A stretch of DNA of 64,000 nucleotides from Nocardia iowensis (GCF_019222765.1 NZ_CP078145.1:5394001-5458000); one strand, 5' to 3'; shown: positions 26,587-35,242, numbered from the stretch's first letter. Numbers and translations: made by a program. Notes: a model not told the origin generated them from the sequence alone.

Positions 26587-29500
26587 GTGCCACGAGCGGA
26601 GCGGCCACTGGACACGGTCGACACGACGCTCGGCCGGTTCGCTGATGGCCTGCGGAAACTGCGTGAGAAGGCGGGCAGCCCGACCTACCGCGAACTCGCG
26701 TCGCGAGTGGATTACTCGGTGGCTGCGCTGTCCAAGGCAGCCGCTGGGCGGACTCTGCCGAGCCTCGCCGTCACCGTCGCCTACGTCCGGGCGTGCGATG
26801 GCGACGTCGACTTGTGGCGCGAGCGGTGGCGCGAGGTTGCCGCCGAGCTGGCACTTGAATCCGAATCCGAATCCGAACCTGATACCGGTCCCGCGCCGTA
26901 CGCCGGGCTGGCCGCGTTCCAAGCGGCCGACGCGGACCGGTTCTTCGGCCGGGACGCGGTGGTCGGCGAACTGGTCGGGCTGGTGCGGGAGCGACGGTTC
27001 ACCGGCGTGTTCGGCGCGTCCGGGGCGGGCAAGTCATCGGTGCTGCGCGCGGGACTGCTGGCGCGGACCCCCGGCGTGGTGATCACCCCCGGCCCGGAGC
27101 CGATGGTTGAGCTCACCCGGGCCGCAGGGGCCGACCTGCTGGTCGTCGACCAGTTCGAGGAGGTGTTCACCCTCTGCGGCGATGACGAGCGGCGGCGGTT
27201 CATCGACGCGCTCGTTGAGCTTCCCCGGGTGGTCATCGGCGTCCGTGCCGACTTCTACGGCCGGTGCGGGGACCACCCCCGATTGATCGACGCACTGCGC
27301 GGCGGCCAGCTCCTCATCGGTCCGATGAGCGCCGAGGACCTGCGGCAGGCGATCACCCGCCCGGCGGCCGGTTCCGGCTGCATGGTCGAGGCTGCATTGG
27401 TATCACGGCTGATCGCCGACGCCACTGGTCAGCCGATGGCCCTGCCGCTGGTGTCGCACGCGCTGCTGGAGACATGGCGCAGGCGCAGCGGCGCCACGCT
27501 GACCGTTGCCGGGTACGAGGCCGTCGGCGGCATCGAGCACGCGATCGCCCGGACCGCCGAACGGGTCCACGCCGCGCTCTCCCCGCCGGAGCAGGACATC
27601 GCCCGCCACCTGTTCCTGCGCATGACCGCCGTCGGCGAGACCGCCGATCACCTCAAGCGTCGCGTCCGCCGCCAGGAGCTCGACACCGATGACGGAACGC
27701 TCGCCATTCTGGAACGGCTCACCAGGGCTCGGCTGCTGACCGTCGACGAGGACACTGTCGACATCACCCATGAGGCGCTGATCCGGTGCTGGCCACGCCT
27801 GCGCGAATGGGTCGCTGAAGACCGCGACGGCCTGCGGATCCACCGCCTGCTCACCGACGCCACCGACGCCTGGGAGGCGCACGACCGCGATCCGGGCACG
27901 CTCTACCGAGGAGTCCGCCTCGCTGTCAGCCGCGACTGGGCGGCCGACAACGACGCCGCGCTCACCACCCGCGAACGCGGGTTCCTCACTACGAGCCTGG
28001 ACGCGGAGACGACCGAGCGCGCCACCGCCGTCCGGCAGGCGCGCCGGTTGCGCAGGCTGGTCGCGCTGCTCGCCGTACTACTGGTGCTGGCGACGGCAGC
28101 CACCGTGTTCGCGGTGCGCTCGGAACGCGCCGCCGAGCGGGAGCGGACCGTCGCGATCGCCCGCCGGGTGCTGACCGACGCGACCGCGCTCCGGTCGGCG
28201 AACCCGGGGCTCGCCGCGCAGCTCGCCCTCGCCGCGCACCGGATGGCGCCGCTCGCGGAGACCCGCGACGCCCTGCTCAGCGCATACGGAACGGCGCACT
28301 CGACCCGGCTCACCGGCCACGCGAGCAACGAGATCTTCCTCGCGTACGCCCCGGATGGCCGGGTGGTGGCGACCGTCGGCGAGGACCAGACACTGCGTTT
28401 GTGGGCCACATCCGACCCCGCCGGCCCGAGGGAGATCATGGCGCTTCAGCTCGGGGAGCGGTTGATGGCGGTGGGTTTCGCGCCGGGCGGAGCCACGATG
28501 GTGACGATCGGGGAGCGCGGCACCCGGATATGGGATGTGACCGATCCGCGTTCCCCGGCCGAACTCGCGAGGATGGGCGCCCCAGCGAGCACGATCGCCT
28601 CGGTGGCGTTCCACGGCAACGTCATGGCGACCGCGACGAACGATAAGTCCGTCCAGCTCTGGGACATCCGCGACCCCCGGCGGCCCCAGGAATTGGGCGC
28701 GTTCTCCGGTGACGCGGATCGATTGCACCAGTTGGCGTTCAGCCCGGACGGCCGGACGATGGCCGCCGCAGGCGGCGACACCGTCGGGCTGTGGGACGTC
28801 ACCGACCCGCGCACGCCCCGTCCGATCCGCGTTCTGACCGGGCACGCGGCGCTCGTCTCCGGCGTGACGTTCAGTCCGGACGGCCGGTTCATCGCGACAG
28901 CGAGCTGGGACCACGACGTGCGGCTCTGGCCGGTCCCAGATGGTGCGCCCGCCGTCCTCTCCGGGCACGCGGCCGCCGTCACCTCGGTCGCGTTCAGCCC
29001 GGACGGTCGCTGGCTGGCCTCCACCGGCGGCGGCACGATCCTGTGGGACGTGACCGATCCGGCGCGCCCCGGCAATGTCACCACGATCCCCGGCGGCCGG
29101 TCGGCGGTGGCGTTCAGCCCGGACAGCGCGACGGTCGCCGCCGTCGACGACGACAAAGCTGTTCGGCTGCAAGACCTTCGGGCGCTCCCACTGGTCGGCC
29201 ACCGCGACATCGTCGCGGACGCCGCGTTCGCCCCGGACGGCCGAGTCCTGGCCACTGCCAGCTGGGACGGGACCGCACGCCTGTGGGACGTCAGCGATCC
29301 CCGCGTCCGGCGCCCGCTGGCCACGCTCACCGTCGGCGCCCGCCCGAGCCGGTCGGTGGCGTTCTCCCCCGACGGCCGCACGCTGGCGACCGCGTCCGAG
29401 GACGGTATCGCCGTGCTGTGGAAAGTCGATGATCCCCGACGGCCGCACCGGCTGTCCGAGATCGCCCCGGGGCCGGGCGAGGTCGTCGCGGTCGCGTTCA

Positions 29501-30207
29501 GCCCGGACGGCCGCGTGCTGGCGGTCGGCGGGCACCAGGGCGTGAGCCTGTGGGACGCGACCGGTCCGCGACTGGTCGCCCGGCTCGGTGACCGCCCCGA
29601 ACTGGTGTGGTCGCTGGTGTTCAGCCCAGACGGCCGGACAATCGTCGCCAGCGGCGCCGGCCAGCGCAAGACCCAGATGTGGGACGTCGGCGATCCGCGA
29701 TCCCCGCGAGAGCTGGAGCTCCCACCGGGCGACTACGTGGTCACCGCCCGATCGTTCAGCCCGTACGGACGGATCCTGGCCACCCTGAACGCCCCCGACA
29801 AGTCGGTGCGGCTATTCGACGTGACCGACATAAGCCGCCCGCGGCCCGTGACCACGCTTCCCGGCCACCCCGGCATGGTGTGGATGTCAGCGTTCAGCCC
29901 GGACGGGCGCCTGCTGGCCACCGCCGACACCGACGGGGCGATCCGGCTGTGGGACGTGACGCGACCGGACCGCCCGGTGCACGCCGGCACCATAACCGGC
30001 CATAGCGACGACGTTGGCGCGGTGGTGTTCAGCCCAGACGGCCACCTCCTGGCCAGCACATCCGCAGACCGCTCAGCCCGCGTCTGGGAGACCGACACCG
30101 CCCGCATCGAGGCAAGCATCTGCGCCACGGTGCGCCCGCGGATCAGCCGCGAGGAGTGGAAGCGCTACCTCCCGGAGATGGACTACGAACCGCCGTGCGG
30201 GCCATGA
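26587..30207 (+). CDS. HTH-nSTAND1-WD40 signalling protein
   Basis: The 1206-aa product starts at GTG 26587 (AAAGGAG six bases upstream; an ATG at 26515 lacks a site). Order: HTH of XRE type (about 10-75, TYRELASRVDYSVAALSKAA); nSTAND1 NTPase (about 105-480) with Walker A GASGAGKSS near 143 and Walker B DLLVVDQFEE near 183; a membrane segment near 488-508 (LVALLAVLLVLATAATVF); then 14 WD40-like units with the core FSPDGR, enough for two seven-bladed propellers. STAND proteins act as signal-triggered switches that oligomerise; in bacteria some serve in defence or conflict systems. The ligand is unknown. Confidence 0.9.
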   Translation: MPRAERPLDTVDTTLGRFADGLRKLREKAGSPTYRELASRVDYSVAALSKAAAGRTLPSLAVTVAYVRACDGDVDLWRERWREVAAELALESESESEPDTGPAPYAGLAAFQAADADRFFGRDAVVGELVGLVRERRFTGVFGASGAGKSSVLRAGLLARTPGVVITPGPEPMVELTRAAGADLLVVDQFEEVFTLCGDDERRRFIDALVELPRVVIGVRADFYGRCGDHPRLIDALRGGQLLIGPMSAEDLRQAITRPAAGSGCMVEAALVSRLIADATGQPMALPLVSHALLETWRRRSGATLTVAGYEAVGGIEHAIARTAERVHAALSPPEQDIARHLFLRMTAVGETADHLKRRVRRQELDTDDGTLAILERLTRARLLTVDEDTVDITHEALIRCWPRLREWVAEDRDGLRIHRLLTDATDAWEAHDRDPGTLYRGVRLAVSRDWAADNDAALTTRERGFLTTSLDAETTERATAVRQARRLRRLVALLAVLLVLATAATVFAVRSERAAERERTVAIARRVLTDATALRSANPGLAAQLALAAHRMAPLAETRDALLSAYGTAHSTRLTGHASNEIFLAYAPDGRVVATVGEDQTLRLWATSDPAGPREIMALQLGERLMAVGFAPGGATMVTIGERGTRIWDVTDPRSPAELARMGAPASTIASVAFHGNVMATATNDKSVQLWDIRDPRRPQELGAFSGDADRLHQLAFSPDGRTMAAAGGDTVGLWDVTDPRTPRPIRVLTGHAALVSGVTFSPDGRFIATASWDHDVRLWPVPDGAPAVLSGHAAAVTSVAFSPDGRWLASTGGGTILWDVTDPARPGNVTTIPGGRSAVAFSPDSATVAAVDDDKAVRLQDLRALPLVGHRDIVADAAFAPDGRVLATASWDGTARLWDVSDPRVRRPLATLTVGARPSRSVAFSPDGRTLATASEDGIAVLWKVDDPRRPHRLSEIAPGPGEVVAVAFSPDGRVLAVGGHQGVSLWDATGPRLVARLGDRPELVWSLVFSPDGRTIVASGAGQRKTQMWDVGDPRSPRELELPPGDYVVTARSFSPYGRILATLNAPDKSVRLFDVTDISRPRPVTTLPGHPGMVWMSAFSPDGRLLATADTDGAIRLWDVTRPDRPVHAGTITGHSDDVGAVVFSPDGHLLASTSADRSARVWETDTARIEASICATVRPRISREEWKRYLPEMDYEPPCGP

Positions 30208-30232
30208 GCTACCGCCGTGCGGGCCATGAGCT
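30189..30232. repeat. 22-bp tandem duplication over a stop codon
   Basis: The sequence ACCGCCGTGCGGGCCATGAG plus CT occurs twice in a row. The first copy contains the TGA of the WD40 gene. The rest of 30233-30390 has no feature I recognise. Confidence 0.8.
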
Positions 30233-30390
30233 TCGGCCTCCGCGAGGAGTGATCCCACCTGCCCGGTGTGGCGGCCAGCGGCGACCACAGCGTCGGGTTC
30301 GGTGTCAGCGGCAAACACCGGATCGAGAGCCCGGTCTCGCCGTGACATGGCATGAACCCGAGGTGCAGCCATCCTGGTAGGGGCTGACCA

Positions 30391-30715
30391 TGAGCTATAG
30401 CGCCGAATTCTTCGACGATATCCCGGTCGAACGCTTTCACGCCGCTCTTCAAGCCGAAGGCTGCGATGAAATGGACCGCCCTGGCTCCACCTGCCCGCTT
30501 AACCTGCTGCCACTCTTTCAGGACCCTGGCCCTTTGTTTCCGGCGTTCACCGGCAACTGGCCTACGCTCCTGGCGACTATCCGCGGGCAGAAGGGATCCA
30601 CCACGCGACCCTCAAGCTGCCGGTCTGGCACCGAAACGAGGACCTACCGCTGGTCGACCGCTACATCGAAGCCATCTACAAAGTCATCGCACACCACGCC
30701 GACCTGAAAGGATAG
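30391..30715 (+). pseudogene. DegT/DnrJ/EryC1/StrS aminotransferase, C-terminal fragment
   Basis: The first frame gives YSAEFFDDIPVERFHAALQA, GSTCPLNLLPLFQDPGPLFP and FTGNW. The reading then shifts near 30560 to YAPGDYPRAEGIHHATLKLP, VWHRNEDLPLVDRYIEAIYK and a stop at 30715. This is the C-terminal domain of a PLP-dependent sugar aminotransferase of the DegT family. The PLP lysine domain is absent. It sits directly before a NUDIX gene, an arrangement I recall from actinobacterial small-molecule loci. Confidence 0.65.
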
Positions 30716-30721
30716 GAACTG

Positions 30722-31177
30722 ATGATCGACACCATGCTGCTGGAGAACCTCGTTCAGGACGCCGAACGAGACGGGGTGCAACAACTCGTCGTCGGCGCGG
30801 TCGTCCAGTACCACGGCAAAGTGCTTCTGCTGCAACGACCCGTCGACGACTTCATGGGAGGCATCTGGGAATTGCCCAGCGGGAAGGTCGAGCCGGGTGA
30901 GACGCTCGGCACTGCGCTGATCCGCGAAGTCAAGGAAGAGACCGGCCTCGACGTCGCCGACATCCAGGAGTACCTCGGTGACTTCGACTATCAATCTGGC
31001 AGCGGCAAGAAGAGCCGCCAATTCAACTTCACCATCGACGTCACCGCCCCCGACCCGGTCGAGCTGACCGAGCACGACGCCTACACCTGGACCAGCCTCA
31101 CCGAGGACCCGCCGGTTACAGACGCCGTGAAGCAGGTCCTCGCCCACCATGCAAAAGTAAGGACTGACCTGCCGTAA
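30722..31177 (+). CDS. NUDIX hydrolase
   Basis: The 151-aa enzyme has a complete NUDIX box: GKVEPGETLGTALIREVKEETGLDV read in two parts (GxxxxxEx7 at GKVEPGETLGTALIREV, then REVKEETGL). Before it come LVVGAVVQYHGKVLLLQRP and IWELPSG. It should hydrolyse a nucleoside diphosphate linked to X with Mg2+ held by the REVxEExG glutamates. Substrate unknown. ATG 30722 follows GGAAC and is seven bases after the stop of the aminotransferase remnant. Confidence 0.88.
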   Translation: MIDTMLLENLVQDAERDGVQQLVVGAVVQYHGKVLLLQRPVDDFMGGIWELPSGKVEPGETLGTALIREVKEETGLDVADIQEYLGDFDYQSGSGKKSRQFNFTIDVTAPDPVELTEHDAYTWTSLTEDPPVTDAVKQVLAHHAKVRTDLP

Positions 31178-31211
31178 GGACAGTCACCACCGACTCGGAA
31201 AGAGCGCGTGC

Positions 31212-31300
31212 GTGAGTACTGCCGCACCCAAAGCCATTGCGGAGGGAAAGCCTCAGCGGCACACAGTGATCGGGGATGTCCATCTGACGCACGCGAGGCT
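31212..31300 (+). pseudogene. possible NUDIX N-terminal remnant
   Basis: A short stretch, GKPQRHTVIGDVHL, resembles the first strand of another NUDIX protein (xHxVIGDVHLIL). The frame then loses similarity. Too short to be sure. Confidence 0.3.
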
Positions 31301-31349
31301 CCGCCGGTTCCGCCAGCACACCTCGGGACTGGTGACTACGCGCGGGGAC

Positions 31350-31934
31350 CTAGGTTCCGGCGGTTCGACACTCCGGCTGATCGTGGCGGGTGCGAAGTGC
31401 AGCATCTACCTGTGCCGCATCAACACTGGTCTTCTGGCCCCAGAGTGGTGCGGCTGCTGCGAGTTTATCGGTCAGGCTGTGTACCAGGCGTTGTTCGTGG
31501 TCGGCGGTGCGAGTGCCTTCGGCGATGACCTTGGCGTAGCGGACCGTGTCGAGGACGGCGGACTTGATCTTTTCGTGGACGAGGTACACCTCGAGATCGT
31601 GTTCCCAGTTGCCGCAGAGGGCCTCGGGTTCGGCTGCCGCCCACGCGGTGAGGAACTGCCGATGTTCCTCGGGCCAGTAGCCCATTTTGTGGAGGTGGAT
31701 GGCGCCGTCGCATACCGGGTCCCCGTACAGGGCAAGTTCCCAATCCAAGAACACTGTCCGGCCGTTGCGGATAATCATGCTCTTGCGATGTAGGTCGGTG
31801 TGGATCATTCGAAATGGCTTGGGCTGTAGGGCTTTCCATGTCCCGTGCAGCGGTTCGAACGGGTCGGCGGGTACTCCGAGCTTGTGATACAGCGCGCCGG
31901 CAGGCCACGCATGCCAGCGAAACAGCACCCACAC
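31350..31934 (-). pseudogene. aminoglycoside phosphotransferase-like protein, 5'-truncated
   Basis: The 194 residues are the C-terminal lobe of an APH-fold kinase: FRMIHTDLHRKSMIIRNGR is the catalytic loop (HTDLH; the usual Asn is replaced by Ser) and VFLDWELALYGDPVCDGAIH carries the DxE metal site. The nucleotide lobe with the ATP-binding lysine is missing. The gene breaks off about 10 bases before repeat P, which suggests that arrival or recombination of the repeat removed the 5' half. Confidence 0.75.
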
Positions 31935-31944
31935 GAAACCACGA

Positions 31945-32035
31945 GCAATGCACGATAATGCCGCAGTGCGGGCGTTCTGCCTCGGCGAGAACGACTGCGG
32001 CGCAGAACATCCGGATTTGCCGATTACACGATGTG
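31945..32035. repeat. TGCCG repeat, copy P (complete form, outside the main array)
   Basis: GCAATGCACGATAATGCCGC with partner CGGGCGTT, inner hairpin CTGC ... GCAG extended by GCGGCGCAGAAC, right end AACATCCGGATTTGCCGATT with partner GATGT. It matches copies E, F and H in layout. Confidence 0.75.
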
Positions 32036-32184
32036 GTACAGCGGCGTGGTCTTACCTGGGTCATCAGAGGATGCCGACTCGGCGGCAGCGCGGGCGCGGT
32101 TGTCCTACAGGGTGTGTCGGCTGACCGGTAGTCAGCAAAATTCTGGGCGTCGTCTATCGCCATGCCGGGCGGTATCGTTCGGCC

Positions 32185-33192
32185 ATGTCAGATGTGAGGC
32201 CGCGCTTCGCTCGGCGCGGCGGCGACCAGCTGACCACAGCCGTCGCAGGGTGGGAGCCGATGCGAATCGCGCGCACCGCTGAATGGGTAGGGTACGCGTT
32301 TCTGGTCGCGGGGTGGGTCGCGGTGACCCTCGGACTGTGGTCGACGCCGTCGCCGGATCCGGCGTTCGATCTGGATACGAACGGACTGTTTGCCGCGGTG
32401 TTCTATGTGTACGGACCCTTGTTCGCCGTATTCACACCGGGCCTGCTCGTCGTCGGCGTCCGGGTGGTGCGGAGCCGGGTCGAATCCTGGACGCTCGTCG
32501 TTGCCGGGCTGACGATGGGTCTATACACCCAATTCGTCGCGACATTGACCTTCCTCACCGACCATCGGCCGCACCTGCCCGGGTACGTCGACGTGAGTCT
32601 GGCCTGCACTGCTGGCGCGTGCGTTGCCGCACTTGTGGCGGTTTTCGTGCGCCGGTGGCCCAGCCGCAGTTACCCCCGCTGGATTGCTGTTGTCGCGTTG
32701 TTCGTGGCGGTGTCCGCGGTCGGGCCGCTGATCACCTCGCACGGCGAGCGGTTGGGGCCGGTCGGGTTGCTGTCCGCACATCCGGAGTGCGGGCTCACGA
32801 TGTCGGACTGGGTCGACGCCGACGGCACGGCGGTCTACACAGGAAACATCGATGCCAGGTACCGCCCGGATACGGAGGTAAAACCCGCGCCGATCGGCCC
32901 CGTCGAGGTGACCGTGACACTCACCGACGGAAAGATGACGACGGCGATATCGCCGGACAATCCTGCGGCGATGGCCAACACGTCGGAGCTGCGACGTAAG
33001 TCTCGCTCGCTCGTCGCCTCGGCGCAGCACGCCGAAGTCAGGGTGATCAGCAGGATGGAGTCGCCGGAATGCGACCGCGGAACCCGCGTTATCGCCGTGA
33101 CGTTCAGCGGGACCGCGGCGAAAAACGATACTAAAGGAAGACCCGTCGAGCTGCATCACATCGACGGACAGTTGACTCGAGTGGTCGAATGA
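32185..33192 (+). CDS. multi-pass membrane protein of unknown function
   Basis: The 335-aa product has five or six membrane segments in its first 190 residues (WVGYAFLVAGWVAVTLGLW, LFAAVFYVYGPLFAVFTPGL, SLACTAGACVAALVAVFV, WIAVVALFVAVSAVGPLI). A soluble tail follows (HPECGLTMSDWVDADGTAVY onward), probably outside the cell, with two cysteines. ATG 32260 is an alternative start that removes a poorly conserved leader. No family recognised. It lies between repeats P and Q as a single gene. Confidence 0.65.
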   Translation: MSDVRPRFARRGGDQLTTAVAGWEPMRIARTAEWVGYAFLVAGWVAVTLGLWSTPSPDPAFDLDTNGLFAAVFYVYGPLFAVFTPGLLVVGVRVVRSRVESWTLVVAGLTMGLYTQFVATLTFLTDHRPHLPGYVDVSLACTAGACVAALVAVFVRRWPSRSYPRWIAVVALFVAVSAVGPLITSHGERLGPVGLLSAHPECGLTMSDWVDADGTAVYTGNIDARYRPDTEVKPAPIGPVEVTVTLTDGKMTTAISPDNPAAMANTSELRRKSRSLVASAQHAEVRVISRMESPECDRGTRVIAVTFSGTAAKNDTKGRPVELHHIDGQLTRVVE

Positions 33193-33296
33193 AAACAACA
33201 GCACGCAGGTAGGTCGGACGTCGTCGATCGCGTCGCCGGACGATCGCGATGCGAGACAGTTACATCTCACCTTGGTGGCCCGTCCAGGTCCAGCGG

Positions 33297-33352
33297 CGAT
33301 GTCCGCTCATGCCGCATGCCGCGCGTTCTCGACGTGTCGATGTCAGCGGACT
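33297..33352. repeat. TGCCG repeat, copy Q (short form)
   Basis: GATGTCCGCTCATGCCGCAT, partner CGCGCGTTC, then GACGTGTCGATGTCAGCGG where the right TGCCG has become TGTCAG. Confidence 0.55.
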
Positions 33353-33375
33353 TGATCCAGGAGACGCGGTATAGT

Positions 33376-33391
33376 TCGAACCTATGTTCGA
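33376..33391. promoter_or_regulatory. LexA (SOS) box
   Basis: TCGAACCTATGTTCGA is a perfect match to the actinobacterial/mycobacterial SOS box TCGAAC-N4-GTTCGA. GGAGGAG follows at about 33400. In this lineage such boxes precede DNA-damage genes and 13E12-type HNH genes. The gene it once served may have been lost; the next readable frame is the small protein below. Confidence 0.75.
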
Positions 33392-33499
33392 TGATGGCCG
33401 GAGGAGTTCAGCCCGTCACTACGTCGGGTCGTCGAACCTCCGACGCCTGTCATCGTTGACCTCGGCCAAGCGATCTCAACTCAACGCTCAACCTTCGGC

Positions 33500-33748
33500 C
33501 CGAAGAAGTCGGTACCGCTGCGGGTCAGATCCGGCGGCTTGCGCCTGACCGGAACCGTGCCAGGACTGCTGCACGGCTGGGCCCGGGCCTGGAACGGGGC
33601 ATGGCTGGGACTCGTCGAGTTCACCGCCCCTACCGGTAACGGCCACGGCCAGCTCGTCTTGCGCCAGTGGTGTCCCGAGCACTCCCTAGCACCGCCGCCC
33701 AACTCCGCCGGCCAAGACGATCGTCTCCATGGTCGACACGGGCGGTAG
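33500..33748 (+). CDS. small hypothetical protein, start not resolved
   Basis: The frame reads KKSVPLRVRSGGLRLTGTVP, then GLLHGWARAWNGAWLGLVEF and GQLVLRQWCPEHSL. This strand-rich pattern is one I recall from small unnamed Nocardia proteins. No ATG/GTG lies in this frame upstream, only a TTG at 33539, so the 5' end may be truncated or frameshifted relative to the SOS-box promoter. Confidence 0.5.
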   Translation, partial: PKKSVPLRVRSGGLRLTGTVPGLLHGWARAWNGAWLGLVEFTAPTGNGHGQLVLRQWCPEHSLAPPPNSAGQDDRLHGRHGR

Positions 33749-33780
33749 CCAGAGTCCCACTCGCTGGAGACGGAGGAATT

Positions 33781-33882
33781 GTGCAACAGACGAATACATG
33801 CGCTCCACCGGTTGCCAATCAGCAGGGCCATGTCCTCGCGTATCAGTGGTGCCCGCAGCGAGCATTGTCCGAACCGAAGTGA
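33781..33882 (+). CDS. 33-aa small ORF with strong ribosome site
   Basis: GTG 33781 follows GGAGGAATT directly. The peptide contains QQGHVLAYQWCPQRALSEPK, which echoes the end of the preceding protein (VLRQWCPEHSL). It ends 16 bases before the next start, so the two are probably cotranscribed. Function unknown. Confidence 0.5.
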   Translation: MQQTNTCAPPVANQQGHVLAYQWCPQRALSEPK

Positions 33883-33898
33883 ACCGCAGGAGTGCCCC

Positions 33899-34231
33899 AT
33901 GACCGCACGAGAGGAACGACCCGGTGACGTGCTCTCGGTGGTGATGGCCGCCATCGATGACGAGGGCGACTGCGGCAGCTTCGCGACCGCCGAGATACAT
34001 CGGGTGGTGCGCCGTGACCTCGACCCAGCACCGACACTCGACGAAGTCGCCGCGGCGTTGAACCTGCTCGCGCTGCCCAACATCAACGGACTCCGTGCAG
34101 ACGGTGGTGGGTGGCAGATGGCCGACCCACCGGATGTGGTCGCGCGCCGACTGCATTACCTAGCCGATGCCGTCGCCGACTACCGGCACGGGTACCGCGA
34201 CACCCTCCACCTGGACAACGACATCTACTGA
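33899..34231 (+). CDS. hypothetical protein, possible winged-helix type
   Basis: The 110-aa product from ATG 33899 (AGGAG six bases upstream) begins ERPGDVLSVVMAAIDDEGDC and continues SFATAEIHRVVRRDL, TLDEVAAALNLLALPNING and a C-terminal helix RRLHYLADAVADYRH. The helix order and short beta hairpin (LRADGGGWQM) would fit a winged helix, but this is an inference. The next 200 bases hold no gene I can support. Confidence 0.6.
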   Translation: MTAREERPGDVLSVVMAAIDDEGDCGSFATAEIHRVVRRDLDPAPTLDEVAAALNLLALPNINGLRADGGGWQMADPPDVVARRLHYLADAVADYRHGYRDTLHLDNDIY

Positions 34232-34438
34232 AACCTCGGACCCAGTTCTCATCAGGACATCTGCAGACGCGGGTACCGCCGGTCACCGGCGGCCCGCGGG
34301 TGGCTGCGTCCATGGATACGGACGGTGCTTATCCATTGATTTCGACGGCAGCGGGGGCTGGTTTCAAGATCGAGTATCCGTGAACTCCGACGGCACCTTG
34401 TGTGGCGGGCTGGGGACCGGCGGAGCGTAGACGCGCCG

Positions 34439-34479
34439 TAGGCTACGGCCTCACTGTCAGATGGTGAGGCCGTAGCCTA
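34439..34479. terminator. strong bidirectional hairpin at the end of the SUKH-4 gene
   Basis: TAGGCTACGGCCTCAC and its perfect 16-base complement enclose a nine-base loop. The stop codon of the minus-strand gene lies in the loop. There is no long T run, as is common in actinobacteria. Confidence 0.7.
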
Positions 34480-34897
34480 GTTCCTCCGCGGCGACGGACC
34501 AGAACTGGTTCTCGCCGGCGACGGCAGCAGGGTCGATGCCGCGGAAGGTGGCGAGGGTCTGTTCTCCGTGCGCTTCCAAGGTCTCCTCGTCGTCCTCGTC
34601 GATGTGGCGGGCTTGCGTGCGGGCCTCGGTGTAGGCGCAGGCGCACGCGGCGAAGCGCTCGACGGTGGTGTTGACCAGCTCTGTGCCGTCGTCGGTCACG
34701 ATCAGGACTTCGCCGTCGTCGGCGACGACCAGGGTCTGTAGCCCGTCGTCGTCAGCGAGGACTGTGCAGGCGTGGCCATCGGCCAATTGGGTGTGGGGAT
34801 ACGGTGCGCGCCACCAGGTGCCGGCGAACGGAACCATGCTGCCGCGCCTGCCGTCGAGGCTAGCCAGTGCCGCGTCGATGTCGGAGTCGTGTGTCAT
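34457..34897 (-). CDS. SUKH-4 family protein
   Basis: The 146-aa acidic protein has TLVVADDGEVLIVTDDGTEL, then VNTTVERFAACACAYTEART, then LATFRGIDPAAV and FWSVAAEELGYGL. The hydrophobic strand with 'NTS/TVERF' followed by a helix and the DP ... W...EE end are the SUKH-4 pattern. SUKH-4 proteins are usually immunity proteins; no toxin gene is next to it, so this may be an orphan. Cytoplasmic. Confidence 0.75.
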   Translation of the reverse strand: MTHDSDIDAALASLDGRRGSMVPFAGTWWRAPYPHTQLADGHACTVLADDDGLQTLVVADDGEVLIVTDDGTELVNTTVERFAACACAYTEARTQARHIDEDDEETLEAHGEQTLATFRGIDPAAVAGENQFWSVAAEELGYGLTI

Positions 34898-35154
34898 GTC
34901 GGGTCGTCCAGAAGGGGTGTCGTGGCGTCAATCCGCGCGGGGCGCACCGCAGGGACGCTACCGGAATTCAGAGACAGCCGATCTTGTATCTCTCCGCCCC
35001 GGCGCTGCCACCGGCAGAGCCACGGGAACGAGCAAGGTTCACTGACTCCAGCAGCTCCACCAACCCCAAAACGTTAGCGGCGTCGATACATATCTCGTTG
35101 TCGGCCACGGCCTCCCACTATGCCTCAACACCCCACCGCTGAGCCCACCACAGA

Positions 35155-35242
35155 TGCCGTCCAAATTCGTGGACACTACCCCTGTCCGATTTCAGGGTGC
35201 CGTCGAAATCCGTGGACAGACGCCGTCCAGATCGATGGACGT
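35155..35242. repeat. three short direct repeats, possible IS end
   Basis: TGCCGTCCAAATTCGTGGAC (35155), TGCCGTCGAAATCCGTGGAC (35198) and CGCCGTCCAGATCGATGGAC (35221) are related 20-mers. Multiple related repeats at an end occur in IS21-type elements; no transposase is present, so this is tentative. Confidence 0.5.

Noticed and set aside
28078..29535. A 485-aa minus-strand frame opposite the WD40 region
   Set aside because: It is an Arg/Ala-rich antisense frame typical of high-GC coding DNA and mirrors the WD40 repeats.
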